From assembly GCA_029239575.1 (NCBI GenBank), contig JARBUP010000045.1, forward strand, positions 1 to 13,688: a DNA stretch of 13,688 nucleotides. The letters are read 5' to 3'. The DNA is from Bacillota bacterium (GTDB lineage Bacteria; Bacillota; Clostridia; Tissierellales; Sedimentibacteraceae). The translations under genes were made by a program, and so were the position numbers. The notes under the pieces are model-generated. The model made no database searches. It saw nothing but the letters and a program-made list of their open reading frames with translations, and was not told the origin of the DNA. Shown here one piece after another: positions 6,869 to 13,688 of the stretch; the stretch's first letter is position 1; each line of letters opens with the position of its first letter.

Positions 6869-6897
6869 TTGACATAAAAATTCAGCTTATGTATAAT
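6869..6897 (+). promoter_or_regulatory. Consensus sigma-A promoter of the symporter gene
   Basis: TTGACA (6869-6874) and TATAAT (6892-6897) are both perfect hexamers with an optimal 17-base spacer. The start codon is 43 bases downstream of the -10. Such a strong core promoter suggests high expression or control by a repressor. Confidence 0.9.
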
Positions 6898-6940
6898 CAT
6901 TAAGCACTAAAAATTTGTTTTATTAAAGGAGAATTTAATT

Positions 6941-8167
6941 ATGATTGATTTTTGGAAAAGACAAAGTTTAATTAAGAGAATTATATTTGGTCTAATAGTG
7001 GGCATTATTCTTGCTCTAACAATTCCTGAGACAGCAAAAGGTGTTGTTATATTTGGTTCTTTATTCGTTGGTGCATTGAAGGGTATTGCGCCAATATTGG
7101 TGTTTTTCCTTGTAATGGCGGCACTTTCCCAACATAAGAGCGGACATAAAACAAATATGGGTGCTGTAGTTATGTTGTATGCAATTGGTACTCTAGCAGC
7201 AGGATCTGTAGCAGTTTTAGCAAGCTTTATTTTTCCTGTTAGTCTTACATTGGCTGCTACCGGTGCAGAAGGCGTTACACCACCAAGCGGAATTGTAGAG
7301 GTAATTAAATCATTGCTACTTAATCTTGTTGATAACCCTGTAAGAGCGCTTTTTAATGCTAATTACATCGGAATATTAGCTTGGGCTATTATCCTTGGAA
7401 TCATGTTGAGAGATGTTGCGGATTCAACTAAAAAAATGATTTCTGATTTTTCAGATGCATTATCAAAAATGGTTCATTTAGTAATCGGTTTTGCTCCTCT
7501 TGGAATAATGGGTCTTGTATTTGATGCCATTTATACAGGTGGAATCGAGGCGCTATATGAATATGGACAATTGGTTTTATTACTTGTTGGATGTATGTTA
7601 TTTGTTGCTTTTGTAGTTAATCCTATTATAGTTTTCGTGAACATTCGTCAAAATCCATATCCATTAGTATTAAAGTGCCTCAAGGACAGTGGACTTACTG
7701 CGTTTTTTACAAGAAGTTCAGCTGCGAATATCCCAGTTAATATGGATCTTTGTGAACGTCTTGGACTTGATAAAGATACTTATTCAGTTTCAATTCCTTT
7801 GGGTGCAACTGCTAACATGGCAGGTGCGGCAGTTACAATTTCTGTAATGACACTTGCAGCTGTAAAAGCACTTAATATTCCTGTTGATATACCTACTGCT
7901 ATTATCCTTATGGTACTTTCAGCAGTAAGTGCGGCTGGTGCTTCTGGTGTTGCTGGAGGATCTCTATTACTTATACCGTTGGCATGTAGTCTTTTCGGTA
8001 TACCAAATGACATTGCAATCAAGGTTGTAGGTGTAGGTTTTATCATCGGTGTTATTCAAGATTCATGCGAAACTGCTTTGAACTCTTCTACAGATGTATT
8101 GTTTACAGCAACTGCTGAATTTGCACAAAGACGTAGAGCTGGAGAAAAAATAGTAATACCAAAATAA
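6941..8167 (+). CDS. sstT: Na+/serine-threonine symporter SstT
   Basis: The 408-residue membrane protein matches the length of E. coli SstT (414) and the dicarboxylate/amino acid:cation symporter (DAACS) fold. This family imports serine and threonine with sodium across the cytoplasmic membrane. After several N-terminal membrane helices, the re-entrant hairpin 1 region carries TRSSAANIP (258-266). The cation/substrate motif GATANMAG follows (288-295). Hairpin 2 has SGVAGGS (335-341), and the last core helix has [13 protein letters not shown] (373-385). These are the SstT-typical versions of the family motifs, rather than those of glutamate or C4-dicarboxylate carriers. ATG 6941 follows an AAAGGAG site. 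The gene is a single transcription unit with its own consensus promoter and terminator. In an anaerobe it would feed serine/threonine fermentation or biosynthesis; that is inference. Confidence 0.92.
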   Translation: MIDFWKRQSLIKRIIFGLIVGIILALTIPETAKGVVIFGSLFVGALKGIAPILVFFLVMAALSQHKSGHKTNMGAVVMLYAIGTLAAGSVAVLASFIFPVSLTLAATGAEGVTPPSGIVEVIKSLLLNLVDNPVRALFNANYIGILAWAIILGIMLRDVADSTKKMISDFSDALSKMVHLVIGFAPLGIMGLVFDAIYTGGIEALYEYGQLVLLLVGCMLFVAFVVNPIIVFVNIRQNPYPLVLKCLKDSGLTAFFTRSSAANIPVNMDLCERLGLDKDTYSVSIPLGATANMAGAAVTISVMTLAAVKALNIPVDIPTAIILMVLSAVSAAGASGVAGGSLLLIPLACSLFGIPNDIAIKVVGVGFIIGVIQDSCETALNSSTDVLFTATAEFAQRRRAGEKIVIPK

Positions 8168-8190
8168 TATTTAAATATAAATGAAAATCA

Positions 8191-8230
8191 AAAGTTCCCA
8201 AGAGTATTTTAGCTCTTTGGGAACTTTTTT
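8191..8230. terminator. Terminator shared by sstT and the convergent araC-type gene
   Basis: AAAGTTCCCAAGAG (8191-8204) pairs with CTCTTTGGGAACTTT (8213-8227) with one bulged T, followed by a T-run (8225-8230) for the + strand. On the - strand the stem is followed by CTTTTGATTTT-like sequence, so it probably also ends the convergent regulator transcript, whose stop codon is at 8237. Confidence 0.88.
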
Positions 8231-8236
8231 ATATTC

Positions 8237-9238
8237 TTATTTTGTTTTTCTGAATTTTACTGGAGTTTTTCCATAAACATTTTTAAACATTTTAGAAAAA
8301 TTTGCAGAATAGTTATAGCCAACTTTTTTAGCTATATCATCAATACTTAAATCTGTTGTAGACAATAGATTTGCAGCAACATTCATTCTGATTTGATTTG
8401 TATATTTTCCAATAGATATATGGTAATGTTTTGAAAATCCTGCCTTTAGCTTTTGTTCATTTAAAAATACCATTTTGCTTAAAGCTTCTATAGTAGGTGG
8501 ATCAAAGTAATTTGTTGTCAAAATATCATGTGCTTTTTGAATTGCAGATATATCGGAGGAAGTTAGTTTTAATATTCTATTATTGCCAATAGTGATGTTT
8601 CCATAATCTATTTGATTTGAGAAAGCATTGTCTGGTGACTTAGTAACTTCATTTATTATAATAGCTATGCATTCTAAAATTTTACTTTCTAAATAAAGAT
8701 TATTCAATAAATTTTTATTGGCGAGGCTTTGCAGCTGACCAATTATATTTACAATTTCTAAAGGCAAATAAACATAGGTATAATTTTTAATAAAAAAGTC
8801 AAAATCTATTATATTAGAAAAATTAGGTTTTATAATTTCATTAAAATATTTTTCATATATTGTTATTTCAGTTCCATGAAAATGCTGACCCTTTTTCCAG
8901 TGTTGTTCGCCTTTAATACTTTTTTCAATTACAAAGAAAGATGATGGAGTAAATGATGATATATCAGTATTTTCAATTTTAAATTTTGTAATTCCTTTAT
9001 ATACAATACCAAAACGCATTAAATGTTCAGGATTATCAAATGATATTGAAAAATCCTCAGGTATTGTGTAGTCTGCAATTCCTAAATTATAATAATTTTC
9101 CCTTGAGTAGCTTATTAGATACCCAAACTCAGGCTTTTTCTTATTTGTATATAAGTTGTAGTTGTTATAAGTATATTTTCGAAAGTCTAATTTTTTTAAA
9201 ACTATGGATTTAAATTCTTCACTTGATTTTACAATCAT
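8237..9238 (-). CDS. AraC-family transcriptional regulator of the siderophore operon
   Basis: The 333-residue product has a C-terminal AraC/XylS domain with two helix-turn-helix units: TIEALSKMVFLNEQKLKAGFSKHY (about 249-272) and SIDDIAKKVGYNYSANFSKMFKNVYGKTP (about 298-326), the most conserved part of the family. The first 220 residues form an effector domain with no strong name, apparently a small beta-barrel (about 60-125) followed by helices. AGGAGG lies 5 bases before ATG 9238. It is divergent from an iron-siderophore uptake operon. Known analogues such as PchR and YbtA sense the imported ferric siderophore and activate uptake. A similar role is likely here, and a 13-bp repeat over its own -35 suggests autorepression as well. 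Confidence 0.9.
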   Translation of the reverse strand: MIVKSSEEFKSIVLKKLDFRKYTYNNYNLYTNKKKPEFGYLISYSRENYYNLGIADYTIPEDFSISFDNPEHLMRFGIVYKGITKFKIENTDISSFTPSSFFVIEKSIKGEQHWKKGQHFHGTEITIYEKYFNEIIKPNFSNIIDFDFFIKNYTYVYLPLEIVNIIGQLQSLANKNLLNNLYLESKILECIAIIINEVTKSPDNAFSNQIDYGNITIGNNRILKLTSSDISAIQKAHDILTTNYFDPPTIEALSKMVFLNEQKLKAGFSKHYHISIGKYTNQIRMNVAANLLSTTDLSIDDIAKKVGYNYSANFSKMFKNVYGKTPVKFRKTK

Positions 9239-9261
9239 AATATCCTCCTAAAAGTAATTAA

Positions 9262-9290
9262 ATTATATTAAAAAATTTAAAATTGTTCAA
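9262..9290 (-). promoter_or_regulatory. Promoter of the AraC-family gene
   Basis: On the - strand, TTGAAC (9290-9285) and TATAAT (9267-9262) are separated by exactly 17 bases, 23 bases upstream of the start codon. The -35 overlaps the left copy of the 13-bp direct repeat (9287-9299), a position where a bound protein would block RNA polymerase. Confidence 0.75.
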
Positions 9291-9383
9291 GTAAATAATC
9301 AATTAAGATGTAAAAATAATTAAATTAGGTGTAGCTATTGTAATGATAATGATAATCATTTACAATTAGGTCAAGTAAATAAT
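9287..9383. promoter_or_regulatory. Pair of 13-bp direct repeats, candidate AraC-protein sites
   Basis: TCAAGTAAATAAT occurs identically at 9287-9299 and 9371-9383, in the same orientation, start to start 84 bp (eight helical turns at 10.5 bp). They flank the Fur box. AraC-family proteins bind direct repeats and can loop DNA between distant copies on the same face. One copy overlaps the -35 of the regulator gene; the other lies 31 bases before the lipoprotein start codon. Confidence 0.5.
9345..9363. promoter_or_regulatory. Fur box
   Basis: GATAATGATAATCATTTAC matches the 19-bp Fur consensus GATAATGATAATCATTATC at 17 positions, including the first 16 in a row. It sits in a longer dyad running from TTGTAA (9338) to TTACAA (9365). 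It lies 51 bases upstream of the substrate-binding protein start. Fur with ferrous iron would repress the uptake operon, so the locus should be on when iron is scarce. The operon's own -10 is not clear; GATAAT at 9345-9350 or 9351-9356 would lie within the Fur site. Confidence 0.88.
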
Positions 9384-9414
9384 ATAGAAATTCATTTTGA
9401 AAGGAAGCAAGATA

Positions 9415-10362
9415 ATGAAAAAAAGAGGAATATTAAAAATAATTACAACGGTTTGCTTAGCTACAATGCTATTAGTTGGTTGTTCAACTGATTCAGCTGA
9501 GAAAGAAAAAAGCAAAACTGTTACAGTGACAGATGTTAGGGGAGAGGTTGAAATTCCTGAAAGCCCTGAAAGAATAGTTGATTTAAGTGGTAATAGTGAT
9601 ATTTTATCCATATTAGGATATAAAGTAATAGGAACTGCTAATAGTGATGCATATGATTATACAAAATTTCCATCATATTTAGAGGATACATTAAAAGGCG
9701 CAACAATATTAGGATATAGTATGCAAGATACAATGGATATTGAAGCTATAATGAATTTGAACCCAGATTTAATTGTTATTTCCACAGTTCAAGAAAAAAT
9801 GTATGATCAATTAAGTGAAATAGCTCCTACAGTTATGGTTAAGTTAGAAGCATTGAATTGGAAAGATGACGTTAAGGCTTTTGCTAAAGTATTTAATAAA
9901 GAAGAAGCTGCAAATACTTGGTTAGAAAACTACGAGAAAAAATCAAAAGAAGTTGGAAAAAAAATAAAAGAAAATTATGGTGAAGAAACAACTTATTTAG
10001 CTTTCTTAGCAAGTGGCGGTCAATTTTTCGTATTTGATGGAGCTGGATTTGGAAGTGTTTTATATGATGATATGGGGCTAAGTAAACCAGAAGGTATGCC
10101 TGAACAAAGTGATATAAGTTTACCAGTTGTAACTTATGAAGGATTAGCTTCTATAAAATCAGATTATATATTTGCAATTGCAACAGATGAAGATTTAAGA
10201 GTACTTGAAGAAAATGCAATATGGAATAGTTTACCTCAAGTTAAAGAGGGTAAAGTAATTAATCTACAATCTTCACCTTATTTTGTGCAAGGATATAGTT
10301 CAATAGGTAGATTACTTTTATTAGATGAAATTATGGAGATGTTAAATGGAACGAAAAAATAA
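9415..10362 (+). CDS. Iron-siderophore ABC transporter substrate-binding lipoprotein
   Basis: The 315-residue product starts at ATG 9415, which has an AAGGAAG site at the right distance; an in-frame TTG at 9397 lies upstream of that site and is rejected. A lipoprotein signal peptide ends in the lipobox LLVGC, with C23 as the lipid-modified residue, so the mature protein is tethered outside the membrane. The rest fits the FecB/FhuD helical-backbone binding-protein family. An N-terminal lobe begins TVTVTDVRGEVEIPESPERIVDL, the segment with MDIEAIMNLNPDLIVIS is typical, and the C-terminal lobe holds the conserved glutamates that normally salt-bridge to permease arginines. It delivers a ferric siderophore (or possibly heme or cobalamin) to the permeases. 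The Fur box favours iron. Its 3' end overlaps the next gene by 17 bases. Confidence 0.92.
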   Translation: MKKRGILKIITTVCLATMLLVGCSTDSAEKEKSKTVTVTDVRGEVEIPESPERIVDLSGNSDILSILGYKVIGTANSDAYDYTKFPSYLEDTLKGATILGYSMQDTMDIEAIMNLNPDLIVISTVQEKMYDQLSEIAPTVMVKLEALNWKDDVKAFAKVFNKEEAANTWLENYEKKSKEVGKKIKENYGEETTYLAFLASGGQFFVFDGAGFGSVLYDDMGLSKPEGMPEQSDISLPVVTYEGLASIKSDYIFAIATDEDLRVLEENAIWNSLPQVKEGKVINLQSSPYFVQGYSSIGRLLLLDEIMEMLNGTKK

Positions 10363-11338
10363 AAATACAATAACTTTTATAGTTTGTAGTATTTTTGTTC
10401 TGATAATCGGTGTATTTCTATCTACAAGTATAGGAGCGACCCGAATCGGAATATCAGAAATTTTAAACAGCATATTTAATTATAGTGAAACTTTAGAACA
10501 TATGCTTATTAGAGATGTTCGTATTCCCAGAGTTTTTACTGTGTTAATAACAGGTGGAATATTAGGTATAACTGGAGCTATGATTCAGGGAGTTACAAGA
10601 AATCCAATTGCAGAACCTTCTTTAATTGGTGTAAGTCAAGGAGCTACTTTAGTTGTAGCAATATTTTATGCAGCTAAAGTTACCATAAATACTTTAAATG
10701 TTATGATAGCTTCATTAATTGGAGCGGTTTTAAGCGGAATTATAGTTATTGGATTTACATCAAGAAATTCAAATAACAGGTCAATTACGAAAATACTTAT
10801 GGCAGGTACTGCCATGAGTACTTTCTTTATTTCATTAACAACAATAGTAGGCCTCTTATCAAATCAATCACAATTTATTGCCTTTTGGGTTGCTGGTGGA
10901 TTTAGAAATGCAACATGGTCTGATTTTTATTTAGTGGCAATAGTTGGAATCATAGGTTTTGCAATAGCAATTTTATTATCCAAGAAAATAAATATCCTGA
11001 GCTTAGGCGATGATGTGGCAATTAGCCTTGGAGAAAAACCAGAGAAAATAAGATTAATAACTTTTCTTGTAATGATACCAATGTGTGCAGCTGCAGTTGC
11101 TGTTGGCAAAAATATAGGTTTTGTTGGGCTTATAGTTCCCCAAATAGTAAGAAAATTATTTGGAGAAGATTATAGAAAAAACATACCTTTTTCTTTTTTA
11201 TTAGGAGCAGTGCTTTTAACCTATTCGGATATTGCTGCAAGAATGGTTTATGATCCTTATGAAACTCCAATTGGTATATTTACTGCCTTAATAGGTGTTC
11301 CATTCTTTATAGTTATAGCGAGAAGGGAGCGAGGTTAA
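10346..11338 (+). CDS. FecCD/BtuC-family permease, first subunit
   Basis: The 330-residue integral membrane protein fits the FecCD/BtuC transporter family (usually 9-10 helices per chain). It has the conserved RIPR (59-62), the GAMIQGVTRNPIAEPSLIGVSQGA region (77-100), the cytoplasmic segment SLGDDVAISLGEKPEKIR, and the ATPase-coupling segment GFVGLIVPQIVRKLFG (258-273). In the last one, Q266 takes the place of the usual histidine after the proline; the partner permease keeps that histidine. It starts inside the end of the lipoprotein gene (17-base overlap, GGAG site within that gene), and its TAA stop is one base before the ATG of the next permease, so expression is tightly coupled. It forms a heterodimeric channel with the second permease for ferric siderophore import across the cytoplasmic membrane. 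Confidence 0.92.
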   Translation: MERKNKNTITFIVCSIFVLIIGVFLSTSIGATRIGISEILNSIFNYSETLEHMLIRDVRIPRVFTVLITGGILGITGAMIQGVTRNPIAEPSLIGVSQGATLVVAIFYAAKVTINTLNVMIASLIGAVLSGIIVIGFTSRNSNNRSITKILMAGTAMSTFFISLTTIVGLLSNQSQFIAFWVAGGFRNATWSDFYLVAIVGIIGFAIAILLSKKINILSLGDDVAISLGEKPEKIRLITFLVMIPMCAAAVAVGKNIGFVGLIVPQIVRKLFGEDYRKNIPFSFLLGAVLLTYSDIAARMVYDPYETPIGIFTALIGVPFFIVIARRERG

Positions 11339-11339
11339 T

Positions 11340-12344
11340 ATGAAAATAAAAAGAAATAAAATAATTAGTTTAGTATTATTTATTTTACTAATTTTAATTG
11401 TAATAATGTATTTATGTTGGGGAACTTACAAAATTTCTCCTTTAGATATTATGAAAACTTTATTAGGACGGGGAACTAAACTTCAAAATGCTGCAGTTAT
11501 AAATCTTAGACTGCCAAGGATGCTTGTAGGAATTTCTGTTGGTGTTGCCTTATCTACAGCAGGAGCTATTTTACAGACCATAACAAAAAATGATCTTGCA
11601 GATTCAGGAATCATTGGCATAAATGCTGGTGCTGCAGTGGCAGCGGTAATATTTGTTTCATTAAAAACTGCAAATTATTATAGTGTACTTGGTCCCTTGT
11701 CTATTTATACACTTCCATTTATGGCTATTTTAGGTGCAGGCATTACAGCTTTTATACTTTATTTTTTATCAAGCAGAGATAAAGTTAAACCAAAAAGATT
11801 ATTGCTAATAGGTCTTGGAATTAACGCAGGTCTTAATGCATTTATAACATTCTTTACTTTTAGAGGCGGAGTTGGTGATTATAACAGAGTATTAATTTGG
11901 ACTTCTGGAAGCCTTTGGGGAGCAGGTTGGAATTATGCAATTATTATAATTCCATTAGTTGCAATAATGTTTATGATTGTATTGTTGAACTACAAAAAAC
12001 TGGATGTGTTAAATTTATCCGATGAACATGCAATTTCTCTTGGTTTAAATTTAAATAAGGAAAGAAAGAAATTTTTACTTTATTCAGTTATTTTATCCGG
12101 TGGTGCTACAGCCTTTGCTGGAAATGTGGGATTTATTGGTTTAATATCTCCTCATATAGCAAGAAAGTTAGTTGGGCCATATCATAAAAATTTTCTACCC
12201 ATATCTGCGGTTGTAAGTACTGTAATAACTTTACTTGCAGATGCAGTTTCAAGAAACTTATTTTCTCCAATTGAGATACCAGTAGGAATAACAATTTCAA
12301 TATTTGGAGTTCCGTATTTTATTTATTTAATTATGAAGGAGTAA
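11340..12344 (+). CDS. FecCD/BtuC-family permease, second subunit
   Basis: This 334-residue membrane protein is a diverged paralogue of the preceding one and should form the other half of the channel. It has the family landmarks LRLPRMLVGISVGVALSTAGAILQTITKNDLADSGIIGINAGAA in its N-terminal third (RLPR, then the G-A-x-L-Q and N-x-LAD-S-GIIGINAGA blocks), LSDEHAISLGLN in the cytoplasmic loop, and the ATPase-coupling segment GFIGLISPHIARKLVG with P271-H272. The usual RNPLA is TKNDLAD here, a mild departure. A GCGAGG-like ribosome site lies within the end of the upstream gene. The ATPase gene begins three bases after its stop. Two separate permease genes are typical of ferric siderophore systems (FepD/FepG type), unlike the BtuC homodimer of cobalamin importers. 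Confidence 0.92.
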   Translation: MKIKRNKIISLVLFILLILIVIMYLCWGTYKISPLDIMKTLLGRGTKLQNAAVINLRLPRMLVGISVGVALSTAGAILQTITKNDLADSGIIGINAGAAVAAVIFVSLKTANYYSVLGPLSIYTLPFMAILGAGITAFILYFLSSRDKVKPKRLLLIGLGINAGLNAFITFFTFRGGVGDYNRVLIWTSGSLWGAGWNYAIIIIPLVAIMFMIVLLNYKKLDVLNLSDEHAISLGLNLNKERKKFLLYSVILSGGATAFAGNVGFIGLISPHIARKLVGPYHKNFLPISAVVSTVITLLADAVSRNLFSPIEIPVGITISIFGVPYFIYLIMKE

Positions 12345-12347
12345 TAA

Positions 12348-13148
12348 ATGGAAGCTATTAGTGTAAAAAATTTATCAGTAGCTTATGAAGATATTTCTAT
12401 AATAGAAAACATGAATCTTTCAATTCCAAAAGGAGAGATAAGTATAATTATAGGGGCAAATGGTTGCGGAAAATCAACTTTGCTAAAAACTATAGCAAGA
12501 GTAATAAAGCCAAATGCCGGAGATATTTTTATAAATGAAAAAAATATAAAATTGCAAAAGGAAAAACAAATAGCAACAGAGGTTGCGTTTTTGCCACAAG
12601 GACCAATTTGCCCTAGTGGAATTACTGTAAGAGAATTAGTTTCTTTTGGTAGATTTCCTCATCAAAAGCTCATAGGTGGTCTTAATTCCCATGATAAAAA
12701 TATTATTGATTGGGCATTAGAGGAAACAGGACTTAAAGATTTTGCAAATAAAGAAATAGAAAATTTATCTGGAGGACAAAGGCAAAGAGCATGGATTGCC
12801 ATGACACTTGCTCAGGAAACGGACATAATTATGTTAGATGAACCAACCACATATTTGGATATGTCTTATCAGCTTGAAGTTTTACAAGTATTAGAAAAAT
12901 TAAATAAAGAAAAAAATATTACTATTATTATGGTATTGCATGAATTAAACAATGCTTGTAGGTTTGCTAATAATATTATAGGACTTAAAAAAGGTAAAGT
13001 TATTTGTCAGGGTACTCCATTAAATGCAATAACAAAAGAAAATTTAAAAGAAATTTACGGAATAGAAGGCAAGTTGCAATTGAGCGAAAATAAAAATTAC
13101 CCTATTTGTATTGATTACGAACTTGTTAGGGGATTACATGAAAAATAA
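12348..13148 (+). CDS. Iron-siderophore ABC transporter ATPase
   Basis: The 266-residue protein has every motif of an ABC importer ATPase: Walker A GANGCGKST (36-44), the Q-loop with Q84 in FLPQG, the signature LSGGQ (140-144), Walker B IIMLDEPT (160-167) with catalytic E165, the D-loop YLD (169-171) and the H-loop H198 in MVLHEL. GRFPHQ (101-106) is characteristic of the FepC/FhuC siderophore branch. Two copies would drive the heterodimeric permease on the cytoplasmic side of the membrane. The short C-terminal tail has no added regulatory domain. ATG 12348 follows a GAAGGAG site in the end of the upstream gene. Its last 11 bases overlap the start of the MFS gene, so all five genes probably form one transcript. 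Confidence 0.94.
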   Translation: MEAISVKNLSVAYEDISIIENMNLSIPKGEISIIIGANGCGKSTLLKTIARVIKPNAGDIFINEKNIKLQKEKQIATEVAFLPQGPICPSGITVRELVSFGRFPHQKLIGGLNSHDKNIIDWALEETGLKDFANKEIENLSGGQRQRAWIAMTLAQETDIIMLDEPTTYLDMSYQLEVLQVLEKLNKEKNITIIMVLHELNNACRFANNIIGLKKGKVICQGTPLNAITKENLKEIYGIEGKLQLSENKNYPICIDYELVRGLHEK

Positions 13149-13688
13149 AAATTTTATTATAGTGGTTAGTGGACAAATTATATCTTTGCTTGGAAATGCA
13201 ATTCAAAGATTTTGTATGTCCTTATACATTTTAGATTTAACAGGCAGTGCTGCAATTTTTTCAACAATATTAGCAATTTCAACTATTCCCTATATTTTAT
13301 TTGCACCAATTGCAGGGTTGTTAGCAGATACAGTAAATAGAAAGAAAATCATGGTTTATCTTGATTTTTTTAGTTTTATATTAATGTTTATATATTCAGT
13401 GATTTTGATTAGTGGAAATGATAATACTATAATAGTAGGAACAGTTATGTTTTTCCTATCTATTATTTATACTTTATATAGTCCTTCAGTTACTGCAAGT
13501 ATTCCACAAATTGTTGAAAAAGAAAAATTAGCTTCAGCTAATGGAATAATTCAACAGGTAGGAGCTATAGTTAACTTACTTGGACCCATAGTAGCCGGTT
13601 TATTATATAGCTTTGTTGAAATAAAAGCAATAGTAATAATTAATGCCATTAGTTTTTTACTTTCAGCAATTTTAGAATTGTTTTTAAG
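13138..13688 (+). CDS. MFS transporter (MFS_3 / EntS-MefA-like), 5' part only
   Basis: The frame opens at ATG 13138, within the last codons of the ATPase gene (11-base overlap), after an AGGGG site, and runs off the window with 183 residues visible. Full members have about 400-420 residues, so the first six helices of twelve are seen. The N-terminus FIIVVSGQIISLLGNAIQRF and the loop-2/3 motif A GLLADTVNRKK (60-70) are typical. LASANGIIQQVGAIVNLLGPIVAGLLY (131-157) is characteristic of the group holding the enterobactin exporter EntS and macrolide efflux proteins. Placement in a Fur-controlled siderophore import operon favours handling of a siderophore or its spent form: export of the stripped ligand, or co-operation in uptake. 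Drug efflux cannot be excluded. Direction and substrate are inference. Confidence 0.88.
   Translation, partial: MKNKNFIIVVSGQIISLLGNAIQRFCMSLYILDLTGSAAIFSTILAISTIPYILFAPIAGLLADTVNRKKIMVYLDFFSFILMFIYSVILISGNDNTIIVGTVMFFLSIIYTLYSPSVTASIPQIVEKEKLASANGIIQQVGAIVNLLGPIVAGLLYSFVEIKAIVIINAISFLLSAILELFL

Noticed and set aside
6703..6900. 65-residue open frame on the - strand
   Set aside because: Its Asn/Tyr/Ile-rich repetitive product is simply the translation of the AT-rich tandem repeats; it has no ribosome site or family resemblance.
6474..6940. Known riboswitch or T-box ahead of sstT
   Set aside because: The gap is almost entirely A/T, without conserved T-box or riboswitch core sequences I recognise; only one terminator-like hairpin is present, and it lies upstream of the promoter.
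9397..9414. Upstream TTG start for the substrate-binding protein
   Set aside because: The AAGGAAG ribosome site lies downstream of this TTG and is correctly spaced for ATG 9415, which also gives a normal lipoprotein signal peptide.
8237..13688. Integrated mobile element carrying the siderophore locus
   Set aside because: No integrase, transposase, flanking tRNA or terminal repeats are visible; compositional bias by eye alone is not enough.

Overview
The window is low-G+C bacterial DNA: A/T-ending codons, AGGAGG-type ribosome sites, sigma-A promoters, a Firmicute-type LexA box and short intergenic gaps. It fits an anaerobic member of the Firmicutes, most likely Clostridia. I cannot name a genus. 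No phage, transposase, CRISPR, rRNA or tRNA sequence was found.

Left third (1-4890): a carboxylic-acid metabolism cluster, all on the + strand. It opens inside the small (swivel) subunit of a two-chain aconitase/isopropylmalate-isomerase-type hydro-lyase. Next come an isocitrate/isopropylmalate dehydrogenase-family enzyme, a LysR regulator with a palindrome over its predicted promoter, and a 763-residue single-chain aconitase-superfamily hydratase of the YbhJ type. A strong terminator closes the cluster. The genes point to isomerisation of a hydroxy-tricarboxylate-like acid followed by oxidative decarboxylation, but the substrate cannot be read from sequence. Two different aconitase-type enzymes lie side by side, which is the main metabolic puzzle here.

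Middle (4890-8230): a compact, G+C-richer structured element; then, on the - strand, a LexA-controlled Y-family DNA polymerase with a translationally coupled 79-residue companion of unknown function. Next is a 467-bp AT-rich gap holding an orphan terminator, six tandem repeats of about 20 bp and a consensus sigma-A promoter. The promoter drives an SstT-type Na+/serine-threonine symporter, which ends in a terminator shared with the convergent regulator gene.

Right third (8237-13688): an iron/siderophore uptake locus. An AraC-family regulator is divergent from an operon of substrate-binding lipoprotein, two FecCD/BtuC permeases, an ATPase and an MFS transporter cut by the window end. The operon genes overlap or lie within a few bases of each other. 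The shared control region has a near-consensus Fur box between two identical 13-bp direct repeats 84 bp apart, one of which covers the -35 of the regulator. This suggests iron repression by Fur combined with ligand-dependent control by the AraC protein. No siderophore synthesis genes are visible, so use of siderophores made by other organisms is a reasonable inference.
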